This document shows positions 38,735 through 45,637 of a DNA stretch of 64,000 nt, one piece after another; position 1 is the stretch's first letter, and each line of letters opens with the position of its first letter. Origin of the DNA: Micavibrio sp. (GTDB lineage Bacteria > Pseudomonadota > Alphaproteobacteria > Micavibrionales > UBA2020); assembly GCA_028283745.1 (NCBI GenBank), contig JAPWJZ010000008.1, forward strand, positions 371,290-435,289. Direction: 5' to 3'. Under the pieces are notes generated by a model. That model was not told the origin of the DNA, made no database searches, and was given only the letters and a program-made list of their open reading frames with translations. The position numbers and the translations under genes are program-made.

Positions 38735-38826
38735 CTTGTCACGGGGGCGGCGGCCAAACCCTGCGCGGCAAAAATATGAAAATTTAAGGTAAATGCGCAG
38801 GATTTCATGCTTACCCCCGTGACAAG
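38735..38826. promoter_or_regulatory. Widely spaced perfect 13-base inverted repeat between divergent stress genes
   Basis: CTTGTCACGGGGG at 38735-38747 and CCCCCGTGACAAG at 38814-38826 are exact reverse complements, 66 bases apart. Read outwards, each gives the same sequence facing one of the two divergent genes (the CpxP-like gene and the sigma gene), as expected for matching promoter -35 elements or operators. Confidence 0.55.
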
Positions 38827-38833
38827 CTTGGCA

Positions 38834-38858
38834 GGAACGCAGAAAACCGTTTAACGTC
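38834..38858 (+). promoter_or_regulatory. Possible ECF-type promoter in front of the sigma gene
   Basis: GGAAC (38834-38838), 16 bases, then CGTC (38855-38858) resembles the GGAAC-N16-CGTT pattern of several alphaproteobacterial ECF promoters. It is very close to ATG 38873, which would leave almost no leader, so it would fit better if translation began at the in-frame ATG 38906. Weak evidence. Confidence 0.28.
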
Positions 38859-38872
38859 AGGGAGGAAGACAG

Positions 38873-39490
38873 ATGCTTAACGTATTTCCCCCCACGAAGG
38901 AACGGATGCAGGACCAGGCCCCGATTAGTCACACGCAGGACGAGGCGCAGGATGATGCCGACCTTATGCACCGCATTGCAGGCGGGGACCAGCGGGCTTT
39001 TCAAAAGCTCATGCACCGCCACCTTGCGCGCACGGTGCGCCTTGCCGTGCGCATTCTGGGCAGCACGGGCGCCGCGGAGGATGTGGCGCAGGAAGCCTTC
39101 ATCCGCGTCTGGAAGCACGCGATTGACTGGCAGGACCCCGGCCGTGCGGGCGCGAAATTTACCACCTGGCTGTACCGCATCGTCCTTAACCTCTGCATCG
39201 ATGAAAAGCGCAAGAACCGCTTCAGCAATATCGATGACATACCGGAACCGGTTGACGAAGGCCCCAACGCCGAGCGCGGCATTGAACAGCAGGAACAGTC
39301 GCGCCGCGTGCGCGATGCGCTGGGCGAACTGCCCGAACGGCAGCGTGCCGCCTTCGTTTTATGTTTCTACGAAGGCCATTCAAACAAGGAAGCCGCCGAC
39401 ATGCTGGGCATCAGCGTCAAGGCGGTTGAATCACTTCTCGTCCGTTCGCGCCGCGAACTGCGGGACAAGCTGGTGGAGGAGAAACCATGA
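38873..39490 (+). CDS. ECF-type RNA polymerase sigma factor
   Basis: A 205-residue sigma-70 family protein with only regions 2 and 4. Region 2 (about residues 27-100) includes AAEDVAQEAFIRVWK and the WLYRIVLNLCIDEKRK segment; region 4 (about 145-197) has LPERQRAAFVLCFYEGHSNKEAADMLGISVKAVES, the helix-turn-helix that reads the -35 element. GGGAGGAAGACAG precedes ATG 38873; ATG 38906 is an alternative. The downstream gene overlaps by four bases and has the features of an anti-sigma factor, so this is a classic sigma/anti-sigma pair. The signal sensed is unknown; the downstream genes suggest envelope or metal stress. Confidence 0.93.
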   Translation: MLNVFPPTKERMQDQAPISHTQDEAQDDADLMHRIAGGDQRAFQKLMHRHLARTVRLAVRILGSTGAAEDVAQEAFIRVWKHAIDWQDPGRAGAKFTTWLYRIVLNLCIDEKRKNRFSNIDDIPEPVDEGPNAERGIEQQEQSRRVRDALGELPERQRAAFVLCFYEGHSNKEAADMLGISVKAVESLLVRSRRELRDKLVEEKP

Positions 39491-39987
39491 TGACGCTTGA
39501 TGAATTCAAGAACAACATCGACCTCTATTCCGCCGACCTGTCGCGCTGGCCGGAGGCGGATATCCGCGCCGCCGTGAAGCTGATGGAAAGCGACGCGGCC
39601 GCAAAAGCCCTGCTGGGCAAAGACGTGAATTTTGACGACATGCTGCGCCGCTATGCGCCCGCCATGCCCGCACTCTCCGCCCTTGAGGCGCGCATTATGC
39701 AGCAGGTGGCGGTAACGCCGCAAAGCCGCGAAACCGCGCCCCGCGACAATACCTTCAAAGCGGCGGTTGCCGCCGCCGCCGTCGATAAAAAATCCGCATG
39801 GCGGCCAGTGTGGCTGTTTGCGCCGGGCAGCGGCTTGCTGGCGGCGGCTATTCTGGGCTTCCTGTTCGGCTTCCAGCCGCAGCAGCATAAAGGCAGTCTT
39901 CTGGATCCCGCCTATTACAACGCCGCCCAAATCATCGCCGCCGATGCGGCAGACGACACACCCGCTGCCTATGACGGAGGACTCTAA
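39487..39987 (+). CDS. Probable membrane anti-sigma factor
   Basis: A 166-residue protein with a cytoplasmic N-terminal helical region (about residues 1-100, beginning MMTLDEFKNNIDLYSADLSRWP), one transmembrane segment (about 108-127, rich in Leu, Ala, Gly) and a short periplasmic tail of about 35 residues. The ATGA overlap with the sigma gene, the topology and the size fit an ECF anti-sigma factor. No zinc-binding HxxxCxxC motif is visible, so it is not a ZAS-type protein. How the signal would be sensed is unknown; the adjacent periplasmic protein could take part. Confidence 0.75.
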   Translation: MMTLDEFKNNIDLYSADLSRWPEADIRAAVKLMESDAAAKALLGKDVNFDDMLRRYAPAMPALSALEARIMQQVAVTPQSRETAPRDNTFKAAVAAAAVDKKSAWRPVWLFAPGSGLLAAAILGFLFGFQPQQHKGSLLDPAYYNAAQIIAADAADDTPAAYDGGL

Positions 39988-39991
39988 CGTA

Positions 39992-40813
39992 ATGAAGCTC
40001 GACAAGCTGGTCATCATTCTGGGCGCGGCGCTGTTCATTTCGCTGTCTACCAACCTTTTCATGGCGGGGCTGATGATTGGCGAATCCGTCAGCCACAGTG
40101 AGGCCCCGGCAGATGCCGGTGATGCGCCCGCCGCCGCCCCGGACACGCCGGATGCCGCCAAAGCCGCCGGTGAAGCCGAATGGCGCAAGAAAGACGCGCT
40201 GCTGCGCGAAAAACTGAACGATGCCGACCGCAGCGTCATCGAGGCCGCCAAGAAAGACCGCAAGCCGGTTATTGACGGCCTTCGCAAAAACCTTGATGAC
40301 GCGCGCGACAAGCTGCAGGCAGCCCAAGCCGCCGAACCGTTTGATGCCGATGCGCTTGCCGCCGCCGTGAAGGCGGAAGCCGAAGCCAAGGCCGCGCTGT
40401 TGACGCAAATGCGCGCCGCCCGTCAGGATGTGATGCAAAAACTGTCGCCCGAAGGCCGCGAGACGCTGAAGAAGTTTGCCCCGTGGAAGCAGGGCCCCGG
40501 CAAGGGCCACCGCCACCCGCGCGATATGAACGATGATCATGCTAAACCGCAAGAAGCGGCACCGGGCAGCGAACCTGCTGCAGCCGAGCCCGCCACGACG
40601 GCACCCGAAGCTGCAGCACCGCCTGCACCAGCGGCACCGGCGGATGCGGGCGCGCCCGCCAGCACGCCTGCGCCCGTAGAGGGCCAGCCAGCGGCGGTGG
40701 ATGGCCAGGCGCCGGCGGAGACAGGCACGCCTGCCACGACAGCACCTGTTATTACGCCATATTATGGACAGCCGCAACCGCCCGCGACCGATGGCACATC
40801 GCCACAGCCTTGA
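39992..40813 (+). CDS. Periplasmic heavy-metal-sensor-like protein with Pro/Ala-rich tail
   Basis: A 273-residue protein with an N-terminal membrane anchor (about residues 5-25, VIILGAALFISLSTNLFMAGL), a long charged helical region (about 55-165) with pairs of helices typical of the heavy-metal-sensor/Spy-like family, an HRHPRD cluster and a low-complexity Ala/Pro/Thr tail of about 95 residues. Such proteins often follow an ECF sigma and anti-sigma factor and feed envelope signals to the anti-sigma factor. Start ATG 39992 has GGAGG eleven bases upstream; ATG 39971, overlapping the anti-sigma gene, is possible. Metal binding is inferred from family only. Confidence 0.68.
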   Translation: MKLDKLVIILGAALFISLSTNLFMAGLMIGESVSHSEAPADAGDAPAAAPDTPDAAKAAGEAEWRKKDALLREKLNDADRSVIEAAKKDRKPVIDGLRKNLDDARDKLQAAQAAEPFDADALAAAVKAEAEAKAALLTQMRAARQDVMQKLSPEGRETLKKFAPWKQGPGKGHRHPRDMNDDHAKPQEAAPGSEPAAAEPATTAPEAAAPPAPAAPADAGAPASTPAPVEGQPAAVDGQAPAETGTPATTAPVITPYYGQPQPPATDGTSPQP

Positions 40814-40838
40814 TTTTGCAAGGGTTCGTAGCTATGTT

Positions 40839-40880
40839 TTGGGGGTAACAACCCCTGCTATTTTCAGGGGTGTAAACCCC
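40839..40880 (+). other. Repeated small hairpins before the lipoprotein gene
   Basis: Two hairpins of similar sequence follow each other, GGGGTAACAACCCC and then AGGGGTGTAAACCCCT, the second ending just before the AAGGAG ribosome binding site of the lipoprotein gene. They may be processing or translation-control elements; no terminator T-run is present. Confidence 0.4.
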
Positions 40881-40896
40881 TTAAGGAGTCGCCTCC

Positions 40897-41121
40897 ATGA
40901 CCTATCTCAAGAAAACCGTTCTGAGCCTTGGCCTTTGCGCCGTTCTCGGCCTGCCGCTGGCTGGTTGCTCCAACACATGGCATGGCATGAAGTCCGACTG
41001 GCACGGCATGACCGATGGCATGCATTCGCACCATGACAGCGCGCCTGCAACCACCGCCGCGCCGGCGACCACCGCGCAGCCCATTCAGGTGATGCCGAAC
41101 AATACGCCCGTTTACAACTGA
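40897..41121 (+). CDS. Small His/Met-rich lipoprotein
   Basis: A 74-residue predicted lipoprotein. The signal peptide ends in a lipobox LAGC with Cys24 as the lipidated residue. The mature part begins SNTWHGMKSDWHGMTDGMHSHHD, a tight cluster of five His and four Met, followed by an Ala/Thr/Pro-rich stretch. The WHGM repeat suggests binding of copper, nickel or another metal. AAGGAG lies nine bases before the ATG. It sits at the end of the sigma-factor block, before entericidin, and is a likely member of the same stress regulon. Confidence 0.78.
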   Translation: MTYLKKTVLSLGLCAVLGLPLAGCSNTWHGMKSDWHGMTDGMHSHHDSAPATTAAPATTAQPIQVMPNNTPVYN

Positions 41122-41150
41122 TCCACCTTCAGCTTCCGGAATAATAACAA

Positions 41151-41297
41151 ATGAAAAAGCTTGCTCTTAGCCTTGCGCTTATCACCTTCCTTGCCCTGCC
41201 GCTCGCGGGCTGTAACACCATGGAAGGCCTCGGCAAAGATACCTCCGCCGCCGGCCACGCGCTGGAAGACAGCGCGCAGAAAACCAAGAGCTACTAA
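41151..41297 (+). CDS. Entericidin-family small lipoprotein
   Basis: A 48-residue lipoprotein. The signal peptide MKKLALSLALITFLALPLAG ends in a lipobox (PLAGC, Cys21). The mature sequence, CNTMEGLGKDTSAAGHALED followed by SAQKTKSY, matches the entericidin A/B pattern (CNTxxGxGxDxxxxGxxl). Entericidins are membrane lipoproteins produced under stress or in stationary phase, with a toxin-antidote pair in enterobacteria. Only one copy is present here. It lies 29 bases after the His/Met-rich lipoprotein gene and is followed by a very strong terminator. Confidence 0.85.
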   Translation: MKKLALSLALITFLALPLAGCNTMEGLGKDTSAAGHALEDSAQKTKSY

Positions 41298-41311
41298 GCC
41301 TTTTTAAAGAC

Positions 41312-41367
41312 CGACACAATAAAATCCGCCGCAGGGAGTAACCCCTGCGGCGGATTTTATTGTGTCG
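41312..41367. terminator. Bidirectional terminator with a perfect 25-base stem
   Basis: Positions 41312-41336 are the exact reverse complement of 41343-41367, with a six-base loop (AGTAAC). The stem has a GC-rich core and AT-rich ends (ATAAAAT/ATTTTAT). It lies between the forward entericidin gene and the reverse 1163-residue gene and can terminate both. Confidence 0.9.
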
Positions 41368-41379
41368 CTTATCCGGCGC

Positions 41380-44300
41380 TTAAAGGCGCGGAGACTTGCT
41401 TACGGGTGCGGCCTTGCGCGTGCGCGCGGGGTAATCGAATTTATCGTTGGTGCGCAGCTGCGTGGCGGCAATGCTGAAATCCGCTTTCGGCTGAGGCATG
41501 TTGACGTTTTCGCTGGGGCCTTCGATCAGCTGGCGCAGCAGGTATTCGCGGCCATGTTCCGTCAGCGACGGTGTCATGCGAATGGTCAGCTGCGGCAGGC
41601 TGGCGGCGGTGTCCTTCAGCTTTTGCGTCCAGGCGTTCAGCGCGGTTGCGGCTTTGGCGGCCTTCAGCCCGTCTTCTTCCAGCGTGTCGAACAGCTGGCG
41701 CGACTGCTTGCGGTCGAGGCCGATGTTGAAGAACTTTTCGTTGTCCGCGACAAGAAAGGTTTTATCCTGCGCTTCGCTGTAAAACTGCATAACGGTGCGG
41801 CCAAGGTTGACGATATCCGCCGGCAGCTCGACCGTGCCGACGCCGTTCGGGTTTTTAATGGTGCTGGCGCCCACAACGGTAAAGCCCGGCTCCTTCGCCA
41901 GCTGTTTCAGCGCCTTGTAGGCGGTCGCTTCATCACAGGGCACCTGAAGAATGTCATTGCCGACCACAAGGTAGAAGCGCTGCTTTTCGGTGCTGTAATA
42001 AGCATCGTCAATCATGCTTTTGTGCGTAATGACGTTGGCGACGGTGAACAGGTCCTTGTTGGCGGCAAGGCCGTCGTAAATACTTTGCGCGAAATCCTCG
42101 TCCACCAGGATAAAGCCGGGTTTTTTCGAGGGGCCGTATTTGCGGCAGGCAAAGCCGGTATCGCGGCCTTCGTCATGCATCAGGTAGCCAAGGCGGTCGA
42201 TGTTGAAGTACAGCTGCGCCGATGCGCCGCCGGGGGATGCCGCCGTGGGCGCGTCTTTCAGCACCTGCTCGATTTTCCTGAGGTCGGCCTTGCTGCCAAG
42301 CTCGACGCTGTAGAAATATTGGTCGGGCGCGGCGCTTTTCAGCAGGCTGTCGAATTCGTTGCTTTCGCAGCGGAAGTCAACCGCGGTCTTGCTGTCATTC
42401 AGCGAAACGATGGACGCGTTTTTCGGGTTGAAGAACGTGCCGCCAAGGTCCAGCAGGTCAGCCGTCGCCTTGAGGGTGACTTTGCCTTCCAGGATTTGCA
42501 CATCGCCGTATTTGTCGACCAGCAGGCTGGTGCCGTCCGACAGCGGTTGCAGCAGCGCGATAGACTTCAGGTTCACGCTTTGCGTGTGGCCCTTCGCATC
42601 CGTCACATGCATGAAATCATCGCGCTTGTGCAGCGCGTCGATAACGGAGTCTTGCACATTGAGGATGCCGGTGCGGTTCTGCCAGTACACCTGCGTGCCT
42701 TGCGCGGTCGTCACGATGCGCTCGAGGTTTTTGGGGTTGTACAGGCCGTCGTATTCGCTGTCAAAACCCGGCGCCTTGCGCTGGATGTTGGCCAGAATTT
42801 CCTGCGCCATGGGCGGTGAAATTTCATCCGCCAGCACGTGTCCGGTACCGCTGACGGTGAAGCGCAGGGTTTTTGCCTCCGCGCTGTACCAGATGTTGGC
42901 GATACGGTCGACGTTGGTCAAGATGCGGCCGTCATCAAGGCGAATGTTGCCGCCCGTCAGGTTCGCATCCATGTCCGCCAGCGTTTTGCCGGCGGTTTTG
43001 TCTGCCGCTTTCGCAGCAGCTTCCGCCAGAATGTTCGATTTCACGATGTCGGAGGCAAAAGGCTCCAGCAGGGCTGCAATCCAGTTGCTTTTGCCTTCGG
43101 GCGCGAGCGGGCCCTTGACGACCTGCTCCAGCCAGCCATTCGGCGCGGTCAGCTGGCGGCGCAGCACATCAAGCCCGCCGTTCGCATAGGCGGTGCCCAG
43201 CAGTTGGCGCATGGCGGTCACGGAAAAGTCGGCATTGCCGACGATGTTATTGCCCGCAATGAAGTTCGCGGCGGCATTTGCGGTCGCAGCGGCGGCATTG
43301 GTGCCGGTCTTGAATTCGTCCAGCAGGCCGCTGTTCAGCCCGGTGGTGACAAGGCGCGCCAGCGCGGCGGCATTGCCGTTTGCGGTGCTGGCAATATCGG
43401 CCGCAAGGCTGCGGCCGGGGTAGGTCAGCTGCAGCAGCGACTTGAAGCTTTGCGCGTTGCCCGTCCGGTCAATTTCAAACAGCAGGATGGTCAGCGCGGC
43501 GGAATCTTTCGTGTCGACGGCGGACACATAATTGGCAAGATGGTTTTCAAGGCCGCGGTCCGGCGCGCCAACACCGGTGGTCAGCGCCTGCATGGTGGCG
43601 CGCAGGGTTTTCAAATTATCCTTGAAGCGGTCTGCAACGCGGGTGAAGACGGTGGGGCCGCTGTTTTTCAGGCCCAGCAGGTCCATGGCTTCCGGCTTGC
43701 CGTTGTCACGCAGCTTGCGCAGCGTGACATCAATGGCGCGGGTCGGCAGCGGGTTTTTGGCGCTTAGCGTTTCGGCAAAGACGCGGGCAAAAATTTCAGC
43801 CTTCGAGGCGGCGCCGGTCAGCTTGAATTCCGGCTCCACCTTCAGCGCGGCTTCAAGCAGCAATAGCTGGTCTGCGCGCTTCTCGACGCGGGTCAGGGCA
43901 AGTTCCGCAAAGCTGATGACGCCGAAGTCCTGCAGCAGCAGTTCTTTTTGCTGTTTTGCCTGGTTCGTTTCCGGCTTGGGGAACAGGCGCGGCAGCGCGG
44001 CCACGAAGCCTGCAATGTCCTGGCTGTCAATAAGGGCGGCGGCGGTGGAATAATCCAGAGCCTTCACGCGCAGCTGGTCCACCTTCACGCTCATGACTTC
44101 GGAATAATCTTTACCGGCAAGGTCGATGACGAATTGCGGGTTCTGGTATTTTTCCATCAGCTTGTCGGCGGCGGGGTTTTCGGTGCCGTCTTCGGGCGCC
44201 AGGCTTTCGCCCACCCAGTCCATGAAGCTGTCGATGTAATAATGGCGGTCGCTTTGCAGGCTGATAAGCTCGCTGCGCACCAGCTTCCAGTGGCGCTTGA

Positions 44301-44871
44301 TTTCTTCAAGGCGGCGTGCCGCTTCTTCTTCGGCGTTCAGCGCGTTTGCTTCGTCTTTTGCAAACCATGTGCCGGGGTTCCACCATTTATTGGCGGGGGC
44401 TTCAGGGGGCAGCGCGCTTTGCGGCTCGGGGGGCAGGGGTTTAATGCTGGTCAGCGGCGCGCTGGCGTCCGGCGTTTTGATTTCGGGCAGGTCTTCCAGA
44501 ATGGCGGGGGGCACGCCGCCCGCGGTTTTGGCAACGGCCTTGGCAAAGCTGCTGTCCGCGCCAAAGGCGGCGGTGCCACGCGCGGCAAAATCCTGCAGCG
44601 ACAGCACAAAGCCGGTGGCATCCCCAAGGCCGCGCAGCGTGCCAAGGGCCTTGGTTTCATCTTTCGCGGCAACCGCGCGGCTTAGCTGGTGGTGGCCGAC
44701 GATGATGTTGTTCTGGTTTTTCTGCAGCCACGACGTGACGGAATCCGTATTACGCTCGAGCGTGTTCAGGTAATCGCTGAGCTGGTCGCGCATTTGCGCA
44801 AGCGTGGTGATGTCTTCGGGCAATTTGAATTGCGCGCCAGATGGGGTGTTCGATGGGATGTCGTCGGCCAT
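41380..44871 (-). CDS. Very large hypothetical protein with repeated beta modules
   Basis: A 1163-residue protein with no recognised family. There is no signal peptide or membrane segment, so it appears cytoplasmic unless exported by a dedicated route. Residues 1-640 are mainly helical and charged, with a Pro-rich stretch near 135-160 and WWNPGTWF. The second half (about 640-1130) contains degenerate repeats of 80-100 residues; recurring pieces are IWYSAEAKTLRFTVSG, AYYSTEKQRFYLVVGND and QFYSEAQDKTFLVADNE, each followed by helical segments, and the related EFDSLL and ALKQLAKEP-like blocks. The tail is basic. AAGGA lies nine bases before ATG 44871. Monocistronic, bounded by a strong terminator. 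Function unknown. Confidence 0.8.
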   Translation of the reverse strand: MADDIPSNTPSGAQFKLPEDITTLAQMRDQLSDYLNTLERNTDSVTSWLQKNQNNIIVGHHQLSRAVAAKDETKALGTLRGLGDATGFVLSLQDFAARGTAAFGADSSFAKAVAKTAGGVPPAILEDLPEIKTPDASAPLTSIKPLPPEPQSALPPEAPANKWWNPGTWFAKDEANALNAEEEAARRLEEIKRHWKLVRSELISLQSDRHYYIDSFMDWVGESLAPEDGTENPAADKLMEKYQNPQFVIDLAGKDYSEVMSVKVDQLRVKALDYSTAAALIDSQDIAGFVAALPRLFPKPETNQAKQQKELLLQDFGVISFAELALTRVEKRADQLLLLEAALKVEPEFKLTGAASKAEIFARVFAETLSAKNPLPTRAIDVTLRKLRDNGKPEAMDLLGLKNSGPTVFTRVADRFKDNLKTLRATMQALTTGVGAPDRGLENHLANYVSAVDTKDSAALTILLFEIDRTGNAQSFKSLLQLTYPGRSLAADIASTANGNAAALARLVTTGLNSGLLDEFKTGTNAAAATANAAANFIAGNNIVGNADFSVTAMRQLLGTAYANGGLDVLRRQLTAPNGWLEQVVKGPLAPEGKSNWIAALLEPFASDIVKSNILAEAAAKAADKTAGKTLADMDANLTGGNIRLDDGRILTNVDRIANIWYSAEAKTLRFTVSGTGHVLADEISPPMAQEILANIQRKAPGFDSEYDGLYNPKNLERIVTTAQGTQVYWQNRTGILNVQDSVIDALHKRDDFMHVTDAKGHTQSVNLKSIALLQPLSDGTSLLVDKYGDVQILEGKVTLKATADLLDLGGTFFNPKNASIVSLNDSKTAVDFRCESNEFDSLLKSAAPDQYFYSVELGSKADLRKIEQVLKDAPTAASPGGASAQLYFNIDRLGYLMHDEGRDTGFACRKYGPSKKPGFILVDEDFAQSIYDGLAANKDLFTVANVITHKSMIDDAYYSTEKQRFYLVVGNDILQVPCDEATAYKALKQLAKEPGFTVVGASTIKNPNGVGTVELPADIVNLGRTVMQFYSEAQDKTFLVADNEKFFNIGLDRKQSRQLFDTLEEDGLKAAKAATALNAWTQKLKDTAASLPQLTIRMTPSLTEHGREYLLRQLIEGPSENVNMPQPKADFSIAATQLRTNDKFDYPARTRKAAPVSKSPRL

Positions 44872-45085
44872 CCGTACAGAATCCTTGCAGCTAATGTTAA
44901 TGTTCGTGGGACTATAGCACCCGTATTTTCCCTATGCAAATCTTTTTCGGAAAATGAAAAGCGGTGTTTTCTCCTGTAAAATCAATTATTTGGCTTTTAA
45001 ACGGGCGGGGTGTAAGGCGGTGCTTGCTATAGCGGCGGGATTTTGGCAAATGTTATTCCTGAACCTTTTAAAAGCGGAGAAAACG

Positions 45086-45520
45086 ATGCTCTCAGAATTC
45101 AAGGCCTTCATTATGCGCGGCAACGTGGTTGACCTCGCGGTGGGTGTTATCATCGGCGCCAGCTTTGGCAAAATCGTGACCTCCCTTGTGGAAGATATTC
45201 TTATGCCGCCGCTGGGCCTGATTGTAGGCAAGGTGGACTTTTCCAACTTCTTCATCCCCCTCAGCCTGACGGACAAGCATTTCAACACCATCGCCGAAGC
45301 GAAAGCAGCTGGCGTGACCACCTGGAACGTCGGCATGTTCGCCAATACGCTGGTGCAGTTCCTGCTGGTGGCTTTTGCGATTTTCTTCTTTATCGTGAAG
45401 CCCATCAACAAGCTGAAGGCCCGCGAAGCGGCGCAAGCGTCAGCCGTGCCCGCGGCCCCGCCCGTCCCCAGCCGCACCGAAGAGCTGCTGGCTGAAATCC
45501 GCGACCAGCTGAAGAAATAA
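45086..45520 (+). CDS. mscL: Large-conductance mechanosensitive channel
   Basis: MscL opens under membrane tension and releases solutes during hypo-osmotic shock. The 144-residue protein has the N-terminal helix ([20 protein letters not shown]), TM1 (about residues 15-45, [21 protein letters not shown]), a periplasmic loop and TM2 (about 85-108, [18 protein letters not shown]), then a C-terminal amphipathic helix with [13 protein letters not shown]. All are normal for the family. Start ATG 45086 has GGAGA upstream; the frame is open to 44954 but without conserved sequence. It stands alone, divergent from the large reverse-strand gene. Confidence 0.97.
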   Translation: MLSEFKAFIMRGNVVDLAVGVIIGASFGKIVTSLVEDILMPPLGLIVGKVDFSNFFIPLSLTDKHFNTIAEAKAAGVTTWNVGMFANTLVQFLLVAFAIFFFIVKPINKLKAREAAQASAVPAAPPVPSRTEELLAEIRDQLKK

Positions 45521-45551
45521 TCAGGTTCCTAAATCTGTCGATTTTACCTAA

Positions 45552-45608
45552 AGTTGTGCGACTTCCGTTAATGCAATTTTTAGTTGTGACATACTATAAT
45601 GCACAACT
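45552..45608. promoter_or_regulatory. Promoter with three AGTTGTG boxes before the chemoreceptor
   Basis: A -10 box TATAAT is at 45595-45600. AGTTGTGC at 45552-45559 and AGTTGTGA at 45582-45589 are direct repeats 30 bases apart, and GCACAACT at 45601-45608 is the inverted copy just after the -10 box. The arrangement suggests a regulator binding several sites across the promoter of the gene starting at 45638. Confidence 0.5.
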
Positions 45609-45637
45609 GGGATTGTTTTTAACGGGAGAGCCGCGTC

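Noticed and set aside
41362..42819. 485-codon forward frame opposite the 1163-residue gene
   Set aside because: It begins inside the terminator region and lacks a ribosome binding site; the reverse-strand gene has a good site and even composition over its whole length.
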